Assembly (NCBI GenBank): GCA_965215825.1
Contig: CBDCEM010000003.1
Location: 1,674,001 to 1,738,000, forward strand
Direction: 5' to 3'
Length of the DNA stretch: 64,000 nt
From: JAWPMT01 sp965215825
Lineage (GTDB): Bacteria; Bacteroidota; Bacteroidia; Cytophagales; Cyclobacteriaceae
The first letter of the stretch is position 1; every line of letters starts with the position of its first letter. A program made the position numbers and the translations under genes. Shown piece by piece: positions 35,917 to 43,867 of the stretch. Under the pieces are notes generated by a model, which had not been told where the DNA came from, did no database searches, and saw nothing but the letters and a program-made list of their open reading frames with translations.

Positions 35917-36383
35917 TGACCACTAACAAGGAAGAGTTTGAAGCGACATGTAATTTGTTCATCAACTCGGTGAGCAATTACTTTAAGCATCTGACTGAGG
36001 TCGATTCAAAGATCGAAGTACCTTATCTCAAGGATACCGATGAGTTGGTCCTAAAAGATTTTACAGGAATGATTGGGATTTCCGGAAGTAAAAAAGGATT
36101 CGTTTATATATCCGCCAATCGTGGCATGTTTGAGGACCTTATCAATATTTTTATTGGAATTGATGAGCCCTCCAAAGCAGATATTCTGGACATGGCAGGA
36201 GAGATTTCCAATGTGGTGGCAGGAAACATAAGGGCCAACTTAGGCACAAATTTCATGATCTCTGTTCCTGTGGTATTCGAAGGAATGCCCGGGGAACTAA
36301 AAATGGTAAAAGGCGTATCAATTTACGTCATACCTATCACCTGGAAAGGTCATGAGGCATTTGTGGTGATTGGTTTGCAATGA
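35916..36383 (+). CDS. CheX-like phosphatase-family protein
   Basis: The ATG at 35916 overlaps the preceding cheY stop. The 155-residue protein has the CheX active-site helix 'ILDMAGEISNVVAGNIRANLG' with D-x3-E-x2-N, and 'MISVPVVFEG' after it, as in CheX. CheX removes phosphate from CheY-P. Direct coupling to the third cheY gene suggests it resets that regulator. The 3' end overlaps the SpoIIE-type gene by 14 bases. Confidence 0.8.
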   Translation: MTTNKEEFEATCNLFINSVSNYFKHLTEVDSKIEVPYLKDTDELVLKDFTGMIGISGSKKGFVYISANRGMFEDLINIFIGIDEPSKADILDMAGEISNVVAGNIRANLGTNFMISVPVVFEGMPGELKMVKGVSIYVIPITWKGHEAFVVIGLQ

Positions 36384-37212
36384 TTTAAGTAGTAATTTCA
36401 CCACTAGCTATCGTACCAGCCCATTGGATAAGAAAAAGAATGCCGAGGACAATCCCTGGCCAATTAACATCAATGATATTGATCAGGCGCGTAAAAATTA
36501 TTACTCGCTTATGCCAGACGAAGAGGACATGCGTGATCTCTTACCTGGTGTTTTTGTGATCAACAAACCGAAAGAAAATGTCGGGGGAGATGGATTTTGG
36601 CTATATCAAAAAGATCACCTGCTTTTCCTGGCGGTTTTTGATTGTATGGGTGAAGGTCATTTGGCCAGTATGATGACCCGAATTTATGCCAATGCACTAA
36701 AAAAGTTGGTCGTAGATTATAAAATAGAATTTCCGGGAGCCATCCTGCAATTTATTCATCGGGAAATCCAATCACGTTTTAAAGACAAAGAGAACATTCA
36801 ACTAAGTACAGGGGCTGATCTGGGTATTATCAAATTGGATTTAAAAGAAAATAAACTTGAATTTTCCGGAGCTGGAATGGACCTCCTCAAAGAAAACGGG
36901 AGCCGGATAGAAATTATCAAAGGAGAAAGTCGTAAAATAGGACAATTGGATAGTGCTTCTCAGGAATATAATTCTACTTCATTTAGTGAAAAAGATAAAA
37001 GTCGATATTACCTGGCTACAGATGGAGTAACTGATTTGATAGGTGGCTCTTCTCTCAAGAGGCTTGGTGTTGAAAATTTCAAAATTGTTCTGCGAAACAG
37101 CCTGAAGTACCCAATTGAAAAGAGAAAAGGTAAAATTTGGTCCGATCTCATGAAATGGTCAGGACTAAAAGATCAGAATGATGATATTCTGATTCTTAGT
37201 TTCGAATTTTAG
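36370..37212 (+). CDS. SpoIIE/PP2C-type serine phosphatase
   Basis: The protein has up to 280 residues from TTG 36370, overlapping the CheX-like gene by 14 bases. ATG starts within the first 48 residues are absent, so the true start is uncertain. The catalytic domain (about 55-280) has 'VGGDGFWLY' and 'VFDCMGEGHLASMM' as metal-site motifs, and 'YLATDGVTDL' and 'QNDDILILSF' later. SpoIIE phosphatases dephosphorylate Ser/Thr on anti-sigma antagonists or related switch proteins. No STAS or anti-sigma gene is in the window, so the substrate is unknown. It links the CheY system to Ser/Thr phosphorylation. Confidence 0.82.
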   Translation: MVCNDLSSNFTTSYRTSPLDKKKNAEDNPWPININDIDQARKNYYSLMPDEEDMRDLLPGVFVINKPKENVGGDGFWLYQKDHLLFLAVFDCMGEGHLASMMTRIYANALKKLVVDYKIEFPGAILQFIHREIQSRFKDKENIQLSTGADLGIIKLDLKENKLEFSGAGMDLLKENGSRIEIIKGESRKIGQLDSASQEYNSTSFSEKDKSRYYLATDGVTDLIGGSSLKRLGVENFKIVLRNSLKYPIEKRKGKIWSDLMKWSGLKDQNDDILILSFEF

Positions 37213-37331
37213 TTTTATCTTTTCCCCTTTGAATCGTAAGCCGCTGCTTCACTTTCAGACAGTAGGAACGAAGGATCAACCAGCTAGTATTTGCTTTCCT
37301 AATCAATCGCGATCGTGAAAGAAATCGCCAG

Positions 37332-38456
37332 ATGCCAGAAAAGAAATCAATATCGCCTTGTTCATCAAGACTTGCTAAGTCTTTAAATCTACATACCGGT
37401 AGGTTTAAAAATTTCGCTGGTGAATTATTGCAAGAAGTTGCAACCTCAAGAGGTATAGATCGAACTGTTTTTTGGATGCATCATCCAATCAACAGAACGT
37501 TCAATGTAGTAGGTATTCATAAGGGTGATTCGGATGACTTTGTTTTAGGTGAGGTTATATCTGAAGATGTAGCACCTGATTTCTACCAGATGTGCAAAAC
37601 CACTTATGTTCAAAAACACGTGAGTGCGGAAGACAATGAGGCATTGATGGAACTAGAGAGGTGCTGTCCGACGCTATTCCCAATGAAGAGAATGCTGACA
37701 CAGCAAGTGAGGTATGATGGTAAACTACTGGGTTTACTTTCTTTCGAACAAATATCAACAGAGCGAGAGTGGAGTGCGGCAGATGAAATGGAATTGGGAG
37801 CTGCAGCAAGTCTATTGCAACAAGCTTATCAGACCAGTCTTGCACTTCAGCGTGAACGAAAAGGAAGTAGAGATACTTTGTTTTATGAGGCGCCTGTTCC
37901 GTTTTGGGTTTTTGATACGGCCACACAAGAGATTTTAGATGGTAATAAGAAGGCACTGGAGCTGTATGATTATCCGGACCTGGCCTCGTTTAAACGAGCA
38001 AAATTGATGCAATTAGTGCATCCTAGCCAGAAAGATTTGTTGAAATCGCTTCTGGGGAAGAAAAATATTGGGGTATGGAAACAAGTGGAGCTGATACAGC
38101 AGCGCCAGGATGGGTTGGCTTTTATCTCAAAACTTTCCAGTTCAAGGGTTTTCTACAAAGACAGGGAAGCCAGAATTGTGGTGGTAACTGACTCGAAGAA
38201 AGAAAAACGAATCCAGCGGGAAAAAGATGAGCTTGAACGCAAGCTAAACGACCATGCATTTTATGCTTCCCACAATTTGAGAAGTCCTATTGCCAATATT
38301 TTGGGGCTATTGGACCTGATCAAGATAAGCTGGGAAGACCGTGAGAACTACGAAGAACTTTTATACAGACTCAAAATTCAAACAATGAATCTGGACGAAG
38401 CTGTAAGGGTCATGAGTGCAAAAATTGAATTTGACCAGCTGAGTTCTGGTGTATAA
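37332..38456 (+). CDS. GAF-PAS-HisKA protein without ATPase domain (half-kinase A)
   Basis: The 374-residue soluble protein has a GAF-like domain (about 20-170), a PAS domain (about 182-290, 'APVPFWVFDTATQEILDGNKKALELY'), a coiled coil and a HisKA dimerisation helix with the phospho-acceptor H314 in 'FYASHNLRSPIANILGLLDLI'. The protein then stops at residue 374; there is no HATPase_c domain. It cannot phosphorylate itself as a normal kinase. The next gene, 10 bases downstream, encodes an ATPase domain with a degenerate acceptor site. I infer that the two may work as one kinase. The 119 bases upstream hold no recognisable gene. Confidence 0.85.
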   Translation: MPEKKSISPCSSRLAKSLNLHTGRFKNFAGELLQEVATSRGIDRTVFWMHHPINRTFNVVGIHKGDSDDFVLGEVISEDVAPDFYQMCKTTYVQKHVSAEDNEALMELERCCPTLFPMKRMLTQQVRYDGKLLGLLSFEQISTEREWSAADEMELGAAASLLQQAYQTSLALQRERKGSRDTLFYEAPVPFWVFDTATQEILDGNKKALELYDYPDLASFKRAKLMQLVHPSQKDLLKSLLGKKNIGVWKQVELIQQRQDGLAFISKLSSSRVFYKDREARIVVVTDSKKEKRIQREKDELERKLNDHAFYASHNLRSPIANILGLLDLIKISWEDRENYEELLYRLKIQTMNLDEAVRVMSAKIEFDQLSSGV

Positions 38457-38465
38457 CTAATCGAT

Positions 38466-39989
38466 ATGAGAAACAGAGTAAGGGATGTCATTCTAAAGAG
38501 GAGTAGCTTCATCATCACTTTATTGTTGATCTTGTCCGCAGTGACACTTCTCAGGGTGGCATCTACGCATCGCGATGTGGATGACGTGGCAAATATCGAT
38601 TTGCCATTGATAGAGCTCCTAACCCTGATAGAGACCAATCAACTGGAGCAATCCATTAGCTTCGAAAAGGCCATTCGGTATGCAGAGGAGACGGACCGAC
38701 GGGAGTTGGCACTTGTTAATTTTGCGGAGGCAGACAGCTCTTTCAATGACCTGGCTCACCGAGTCGATCAGGACCTACTTGATGCTGAACTTCAGGTTAA
38801 AAGGGCGATGGAGCGTACTAAACAAGAAACGCAACTTGTAAAGCTTCGCGGCTTGTTGATATCCATTCAAAAACTAGAAAGTGATCATACGCGCTATGAA
38901 GAGCATGCTATTGAAGTACTGACCTTATTGGAGAACGGAAATCTGGATGGGGCATTGCTCATCGTAGAAAAAGTTGAAAAGGAAGAAGACCAATTCAATA
39001 AGCAGATCGAAGGGGTTTTGATGCGGCATGAGATGTTTACAGAAGCCCTGGTCAATTTAGTTGAAGAAGAAGAAGTACTTTCCATGAAGTGGATTGTAAC
39101 GCTGACTTTGCTTTTTGTAATTCTCTCACTGATTGCTGTTTTCACCTTTAGCTACACCATCTGGAGGCCCCTGGAGGACATTAGAACGGGAGCGGAAAGG
39201 TTAGGTGAGGGCGACCTTGATACACGACTTAAACTCAGGAATTCGGCAATTACAGAAGATATTGTCGATGCCTTTAATAAAATGGCTTCAGACCTGCAGG
39301 AATCTCAAAGAGAAATTGATCGGTTCATTCATTTTTCCTACAGTGCTGCCAACGACTTGAAAGCACCCATTGAGAACATAACCTCACTCCTGGAGATGTT
39401 AAGTAAAACGGATATTCGCCCTAGTGATTTTGAGGTGATTATCAACAATGCGAAACGTTCAACCAGACAATTGGGTGAAACTGTACATGCGCTCAATGAA
39501 GTAAATAAACTGAGAGACAGACTTACCGCCACTCCAGAATTGTTGAGTTTTGACCGGATGTTATCTGAAGTGGGATCTGAATTGAAGGGAGAAATAAAAA
39601 AGGCCAACGCCGTAATTCGGAAAGATTTTAATTCATGCAAAGAAGTGATGTATCCTAAGTTTCATTTGAAATGTCTGATGCATCACCTTTTGTCCAACGC
39701 TTTGACTTATCGAAATCCTGATAAACCACTGCATATCCATCTGAAAACTACCATGGATAATGGTAAGGTGATGCTTACGATAAAGGATACTGGATTGGGG
39801 TTTGATGCGGTTAAATACCGAGATGATATCACAAAACCATTTTTCAGAATACACAACCATGTAGACGGTAGTGGATTAGGTATGTATGTGGTCAAGTCTG
39901 TGTTGGATATCCATAAGGGGGACCTGAAAGTGGAGAGCCTTCCCAAAAAGGGTGCAAAATTCACACTTACCCTTAACCGAGTCAGCTAG
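38466..39989 (+). CDS. HAMP-containing membrane kinase with Asn in place of the phospho-His (half-kinase B)
   Basis: The 507-residue protein has two membrane helices (about 13-30 and 208-232) flanking a helical sensor domain, a HAMP region (about 233-285, 'RLGEGDLDTRLKLR'), a HisKA-like helix and a HATPase_c domain. The acceptor motif reads 'SAANDLKAPIENI', so the usual His is N296. The ATPase boxes look intact: 'HHLLSNALTYRNPDKP' (N), 'DTGLGFDAV' (G1) and 'GSGLGMYVVKS' (G2). It could bind ATP but not accept phosphate at this site. It may phosphorylate half-kinase A in trans; alternatively it is a pseudokinase-like sensor. A 21-base gap separates it from the second CheC-like gene. Confidence 0.88.
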   Translation: MRNRVRDVILKRSSFIITLLLILSAVTLLRVASTHRDVDDVANIDLPLIELLTLIETNQLEQSISFEKAIRYAEETDRRELALVNFAEADSSFNDLAHRVDQDLLDAELQVKRAMERTKQETQLVKLRGLLISIQKLESDHTRYEEHAIEVLTLLENGNLDGALLIVEKVEKEEDQFNKQIEGVLMRHEMFTEALVNLVEEEEVLSMKWIVTLTLLFVILSLIAVFTFSYTIWRPLEDIRTGAERLGEGDLDTRLKLRNSAITEDIVDAFNKMASDLQESQREIDRFIHFSYSAANDLKAPIENITSLLEMLSKTDIRPSDFEVIINNAKRSTRQLGETVHALNEVNKLRDRLTATPELLSFDRMLSEVGSELKGEIKKANAVIRKDFNSCKEVMYPKFHLKCLMHHLLSNALTYRNPDKPLHIHLKTTMDNGKVMLTIKDTGLGFDAVKYRDDITKPFFRIHNHVDGSGLGMYVVKSVLDIHKGDLKVESLPKKGAKFTLTLNRVS

Positions 39990-40010
39990 CCTTACGTTAC
40001 CTCAGTATTA

Positions 40011-40628
40011 ATGATGAGGGTACTCAGCCATCTTGAAGCAGAACTATTAGAGGAACTAGTCGAAAGTGCCTTGAAGAAATCTGCGGATGCGATGGAAAAA
40101 ATGCTGAAAATCAGAATTAAAAGCAATCTCCTGGATTTTGGATTAGGCCGTCTTCGCTCCATCTCAGGCTTTGATGAGCTGGGAAGATTTAAAGTCCATC
40201 TGGTGAAAGTTCAACTCAAAGGAGAAGTTGGAGGTGCGTTCTACTTTGTTATAAACGCTCATGAAGTTGATCTGATCAATCAGGTTTGTATGCCAGAGAG
40301 TATGCGTCTGGCCGGTTCCTTCTCCGAAAACAAGCTCATGAAACACGGTTTCATGTCAGAAATAGAAAATATGATCGCCGCTCTATCTATTGGTGAGATT
40401 TCGGAGTTTCTGGGTGTTCAATTACTCAGTGAGGTTCCTGAGGTAATGATTTTGCAGGGAGATGAAGTAAATGAATTCTTGCTAAATGAGAATTTTACAG
40501 CTAAAACAGATTTTTATGTTAAATCAGAACTAACGGGAGTAGTTGTGAATATATCACCTTTTTTCCTTTGGATGTTGGATGATTCCTTTCTAAGAAAATT
40601 ACGTCTTAATATCGTCTCAAAAGAATAA
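40011..40628 (+). CDS. CheC-like CheY-phosphatase family protein (second copy)
   Basis: The 205-residue protein is a paralogue of the one at 31892. The E-x2-N-x22-P element is present: 'EIEN' in 'FMSEIENMIAALSIGEI' and Pro 22 residues later in 'LSEVPEVMIL'. Both copies also share 'GDEVNEFL'/'ADEVNQYL' and 'NISPFFLWM'/'NISPDFIWI' near the C-terminus. Two CheC-like proteins flank the kinase group. The ATG at 40011 or the next codon at 40014 is the start. Confidence 0.75.
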   Translation: MMRVLSHLEAELLEELVESALKKSADAMEKMLKIRIKSNLLDFGLGRLRSISGFDELGRFKVHLVKVQLKGEVGGAFYFVINAHEVDLINQVCMPESMRLAGSFSENKLMKHGFMSEIENMIAALSIGEISEFLGVQLLSEVPEVMILQGDEVNEFLLNENFTAKTDFYVKSELTGVVVNISPFFLWMLDDSFLRKLRLNIVSKE

Positions 40629-40641
40629 ATAGCATATATCT

Positions 40642-41259
40642 ATGTCAAAGACTTTGTGGGTGATTTTTGCGTTTTTTGCTATTGTGATTGGTGTTTACCC
40701 AATGATGTATCTTTTATTAGATATGAGTGGAGGTCTTCTGAACTCAAAGAGTGAAGAGCTATTGCAGAGTAGTTGGAAAGTGGCATTCATGCTCCATATC
40801 ATTCCGGGGGGATTAGCTTTATTGGTTGGATGGCCACAATTCAGTTCGAAAATCAGAACAAGACATATTTCACTTCATCGTGTACTGGGTAAAATTTATA
40901 TATTGTCAGTTGCTGTTAGTGGTTTCTCAGGATTGTACATTTCATTCGAAGCGACAGGAGGGATCTTTGCTAAATTAGGGTTTGCGTGTTTAGCCCTGGC
41001 ATGGCTGTTTACTTCATTTATGGCATGGAAGGCTATTGTTAAGAGAGATATAAATGACCATCAGCACTGGATGATTCGGAGCTTTGCTTTGTGCTTTGCA
41101 GCAGTAACGTTACGGATATGGTTGCCGATTTTTACCATAGCAGGAATTCCATTTCTAACGGCTTATGTGATTATCGCATGGTTGTGCTGGGTCCCCAATT
41201 CATTATTCGCGGAATTTTTAGTTTGGAAGCTAAAACGAAGAGCAGTACCCGCATCTTAA
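40642..41259 (+). CDS. DUF2306 membrane protein
   Basis: The 205-residue protein has five or six membrane helices with 'HIIPGGLALLVGWPQF' and 'RHISLHRVLGKIYI', then 'DINDHQHWMIRSFALCFAAVTLRIWLP', the hallmark histidines of DUF2306. The family is thought to be related to haem membrane proteins, but its function is unknown. It follows the second CheC-like gene by 13 bases and may ride on the che transcript without a functional link. It ends one base from the convergent exonuclease gene. Confidence 0.82.
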   Translation: MSKTLWVIFAFFAIVIGVYPMMYLLLDMSGGLLNSKSEELLQSSWKVAFMLHIIPGGLALLVGWPQFSSKIRTRHISLHRVLGKIYILSVAVSGFSGLYISFEATGGIFAKLGFACLALAWLFTSFMAWKAIVKRDINDHQHWMIRSFALCFAAVTLRIWLPIFTIAGIPFLTAYVIIAWLCWVPNSLFAEFLVWKLKRRAVPAS

Positions 41260-41260
41260 A

Positions 41261-41782
41261 TCAACCCAGGTATCCAGGGAAAAGGCTACCGGTTTTTGGT
41301 AGATTCTGGCGCTGAAGGTGTTTGATATACAATTGCGCGCAAGCATGAGCATCACTATAAGCATCATGATGATTTAAGTTGATTTTGTACTTCTTGCTTA
41401 AGTAGGCAAGCCCACGACCATAAATGACCCGGGTACAGCGTTCTTCAAACTCTGGCTGGTCCATTTCATAATGAGCCAATGTACTTCTCAAACAGTTTAC
41501 ATCAAATCCGGAATTGTGAGCCACCACCACCTGGCCTTCAATTAGATGCCTGATTTTAGGCCAAAATTCTGCGAATGAGGGAGCATCTTTGGTATCCTCT
41601 GGCCTGATTTTATGTATTTCAATGTTTTTGTGGAAATACCTGTTTTTGGGAGGACAGATGAGTTGATTGACTTTTTCAGCGATTTCGCCATCCACCATTC
41701 GTACCATACCCACCTGACAAATGCTATTGGGATCTGGTAACGCAGTTTCAAAATCAATGGCAGTGAATGCTTCAATCTCCAA
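41261..41782 (-). CDS. DnaQ-like 3'-5' exonuclease (DEDDh)
   Basis: The 173-residue protein is a DEDDh exonuclease. Exo I is 'FTAIDFETALP' (D and E metal ligands), Exo II is 'VVVAHNSGFDVNCLR', and Exo III is 'HHDAYSDAHACAQLY' with the catalytic His and Asp. It removes nucleotides from 3' ends with two metal ions. It is separate from any polymerase gene and may be a repair or RNA-processing enzyme rather than the Pol III proofreading subunit. It is convergent with the DUF2306 gene with only one base between the stops. Confidence 0.88.
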   Translation of the reverse strand: MEIEAFTAIDFETALPDPNSICQVGMVRMVDGEIAEKVNQLICPPKNRYFHKNIEIHKIRPEDTKDAPSFAEFWPKIRHLIEGQVVVAHNSGFDVNCLRSTLAHYEMDQPEFEERCTRVIYGRGLAYLSKKYKINLNHHDAYSDAHACAQLYIKHLQRQNLPKTGSLFPGYLG

Positions 41783-41867
41783 TTTTTACAATCTTAATTT
41801 TTAGTCGAATTCCTAAAGTTAGAAGGTGGTTTACTATTTTAGACCAAAAAATTGAAAGAATAGAAGT

Positions 41868-42416
41868 ATGGACGTAAAAGAAATACTAGATCGGCTGAAA
41901 GAAGGGAATGCTCGTTTTATGGCTGATGATCTGGAGCATCCAAATCAGGATAGCGCCGCCAGAACTAAATGGAAAGATACACAAGAGCCATGGGCAATTG
42001 TTTTAAGCTGCGCGGATAGCCGGGTAATTCCGGAAGCTGTTTTTGATACAGGAATCAGTGATCTCTTTGTATGCCGGGTGGCAGGAAATATTGCAAATAC
42101 TGAGACTATTGCCAGTATTGAGTATGCAGTGGCTCACTTAAAAACGAAGGTAATTATTGTTCTTGGTCATGAAAAGTGTGGGGCCGTTGGAGCAGCCATC
42201 GCTGGAGGAGATAATGGGTATAACTTAAACATGCTGTTGGCCCATATTACACCGGCAATTGCTCAGGGTGGAGATACGCCTACGATTATCAAGAACAATG
42301 CAAGAAATGCGGCGGGAGAATTAACAAGCAGATCGGGAATAATTTCCGGAGCAGACGTTACTATCGTGCCAGCCTATTATCACCTGGAATCAGGGAAAGT
42401 AGACTTTCTCGACTGA
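41868..42416 (+). CDS. Beta-class carbonic anhydrase
   Basis: The 182-residue protein has the full active-site set: C48-A-D50-S-R52 and H101-E-K-C104 in 'LSCADSRVIPE' and 'LGHEKCGAVGAAI', which hold zinc with the D/R pair. It interconverts CO2 and bicarbonate in the cytoplasm and may supply bicarbonate to carboxylases. No signal peptide is seen. It is a single gene with a strong hairpin behind it. Confidence 0.94.
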   Translation: MDVKEILDRLKEGNARFMADDLEHPNQDSAARTKWKDTQEPWAIVLSCADSRVIPEAVFDTGISDLFVCRVAGNIANTETIASIEYAVAHLKTKVIIVLGHEKCGAVGAAIAGGDNGYNLNMLLAHITPAIAQGGDTPTIIKNNARNAAGELTSRSGIISGADVTIVPAYYHLESGKVDFLD

Positions 42417-42481
42417 TCAGTTAACCATAGCTTATTGTATTGTCTATTCTCCGTAAAAGATCGGGAGATGTTCAAGACTTA

Positions 42482-42508
42482 TTCGCCCTTGTATTTAACG
42501 AGGGCGAA
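42482..42508. terminator. Terminator between carbonic anhydrase and M20 hydrolase genes
   Basis: TTCGCCCT at 42482-42489 pairs exactly with AGGGCGAA at 42501-42508 around an 11-base loop. It lies between convergent genes and has A/T-rich flanks on both sides, so it may serve both strands. Confidence 0.7.
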
Positions 42509-42551
42509 ATTATTTCTAATCGTACTTTTCAAAACACCCGCCTGCCTACAG

Positions 42552-43841
42552 TTAATCAAGCTTACCCTTGAACCGATCAATTTTCAAAATAGTGTGATAT
42601 AAAACCGTAGCGCCATTTGCCATGTCCTGAGGTTTGGTGAACTCCACTGGAGAATGACTGATACCACCCACACTGGGAACAAAGATCATGGCTGTAGGGG
42701 CAACCTTCGTCATATCTTGTGCATCGTGACCAGCGCCGCTTGGCATATATTGGTAGGTCAACCCTGATGTTTCTGCTGATTGCGCAACGAATGTTCTAAG
42801 CACTTCATGGGTGGGGGCAGGCAATATGTCTAGCTCAATTTCGTCAAAAGTGATCCTGATATCATATTTCTTCTCAATCTCCCGGGCTTTAAACAGGATA
42901 CTTTGATACACCTGATCAATTTTTTCCCAGGAAAGGTCCCTGATTTCTAAGCTACTATTGACTTGACCGGGAATAACGTTTGGAGCGCCAGGCAAGGCTT
43001 CCATTTTACCCACGGTAACAACCTGGCGGCCTTCAGTATCAATTCCTACTTCGTTTGCTGCAATTACAAAAGCAGAGGCGCCTACAAGCGCGTCATTTCT
43101 TTTATCCATGGGAGTAGTTCCTGCATGATTCGCTTTTCCGGTTATGGTAACATCCCACCATCGGATACCCACAATTCCCTCGACTACTCCAATGTCAATT
43201 CCTTCGTCATGAAGGATGGCCCCCTGTTCAATGTGCAACTCAATGAATGCTTTCAGGTCTCCAGGCTTAATCCGGGCGCTCCCAATGTTTTCCGGATCGC
43301 CACCAATTTTTCGTGTGCCTTCTGAGAGCGTAAGTCCGGTATGACTTACTTCTTGTAGTCCTTCACTAGAAAGGATCCCGGCAATAGCACTACTTCCTAC
43401 TAATCCACCTTCTTCATTGGAAAAGACAATTACTTCGATTGGATGACTCGTTACAATATTTTGTTCATTGAGCATATAGATGCATTCCAATGCTCCTATC
43501 ACCCCAACATCTCCATCGTAATTGCCGCCCATGGGTACCGAATCAATGTGAGATCCAAACATAATAGTCTTTGCTCCCGATACTTTTCCTTCTCGCCGAC
43601 CGATTATATTTCCTGCAGCATCAATACGAACCTTCAAACCCAGTTTTTTCATAACTGAAATGATATAATCCCGTCCTTGAAGATCGGCCTCAGAATAGGC
43701 CGTTCGTGATACGCCACCCTGGGGATTTTTCCCAAATTCGGCTAAGGTGAGAATGTGTTGTTCCATTCGCTCTGGATTGGCCTTTTGGCCGTGAACAACT
43801 GTACACAATAATGAAAATATGAGTAAAGACAGTGTTTTCAT
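42552..43841 (-). CDS. Secreted M20 amidohydrolase (allantoate amidase/N-carbamoylase family)
   Basis: The 429-residue protein has a signal peptide ('MKTLSLLIFSLLCTVVHGQ'). Metal-site residues appear as 'MFGSHIDSVPMGGNYDGDVG', 'VIVFSNEEGGLVGSSAI' and 'FIELHIEQGAILHDEGIDIG', with 'SGAGHDAQDM' later. This is the hydantoinase/carbamoylase subgroup of M20 peptidases, which hydrolyse N-carbamoyl amino acids or allantoate. Export is unusual for allantoate amidohydrolase, so the natural substrate may be a peptide or carbamoyl compound outside the cytoplasm. No allantoin genes are nearby. Confidence 0.88.
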   Translation of the reverse strand: MKTLSLLIFSLLCTVVHGQKANPERMEQHILTLAEFGKNPQGGVSRTAYSEADLQGRDYIISVMKKLGLKVRIDAAGNIIGRREGKVSGAKTIMFGSHIDSVPMGGNYDGDVGVIGALECIYMLNEQNIVTSHPIEVIVFSNEEGGLVGSSAIAGILSSEGLQEVSHTGLTLSEGTRKIGGDPENIGSARIKPGDLKAFIELHIEQGAILHDEGIDIGVVEGIVGIRWWDVTITGKANHAGTTPMDKRNDALVGASAFVIAANEVGIDTEGRQVVTVGKMEALPGAPNVIPGQVNSSLEIRDLSWEKIDQVYQSILFKAREIEKKYDIRITFDEIELDILPAPTHEVLRTFVAQSAETSGLTYQYMPSGAGHDAQDMTKVAPTAMIFVPSVGGISHSPVEFTKPQDMANGATVLYHTILKIDRFKGKLD

Positions 43842-43867
43842 AGATGAGTAGTAGTATAGCTAAGAAA

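Noticed and set aside
37332..39989. Half-kinases A and B as one kinase broken by a frameshift
   Set aside because: B has its own start, membrane sensor and HAMP between the two domains, and its own HisKA helix, so the pair is not a simple split of one gene.
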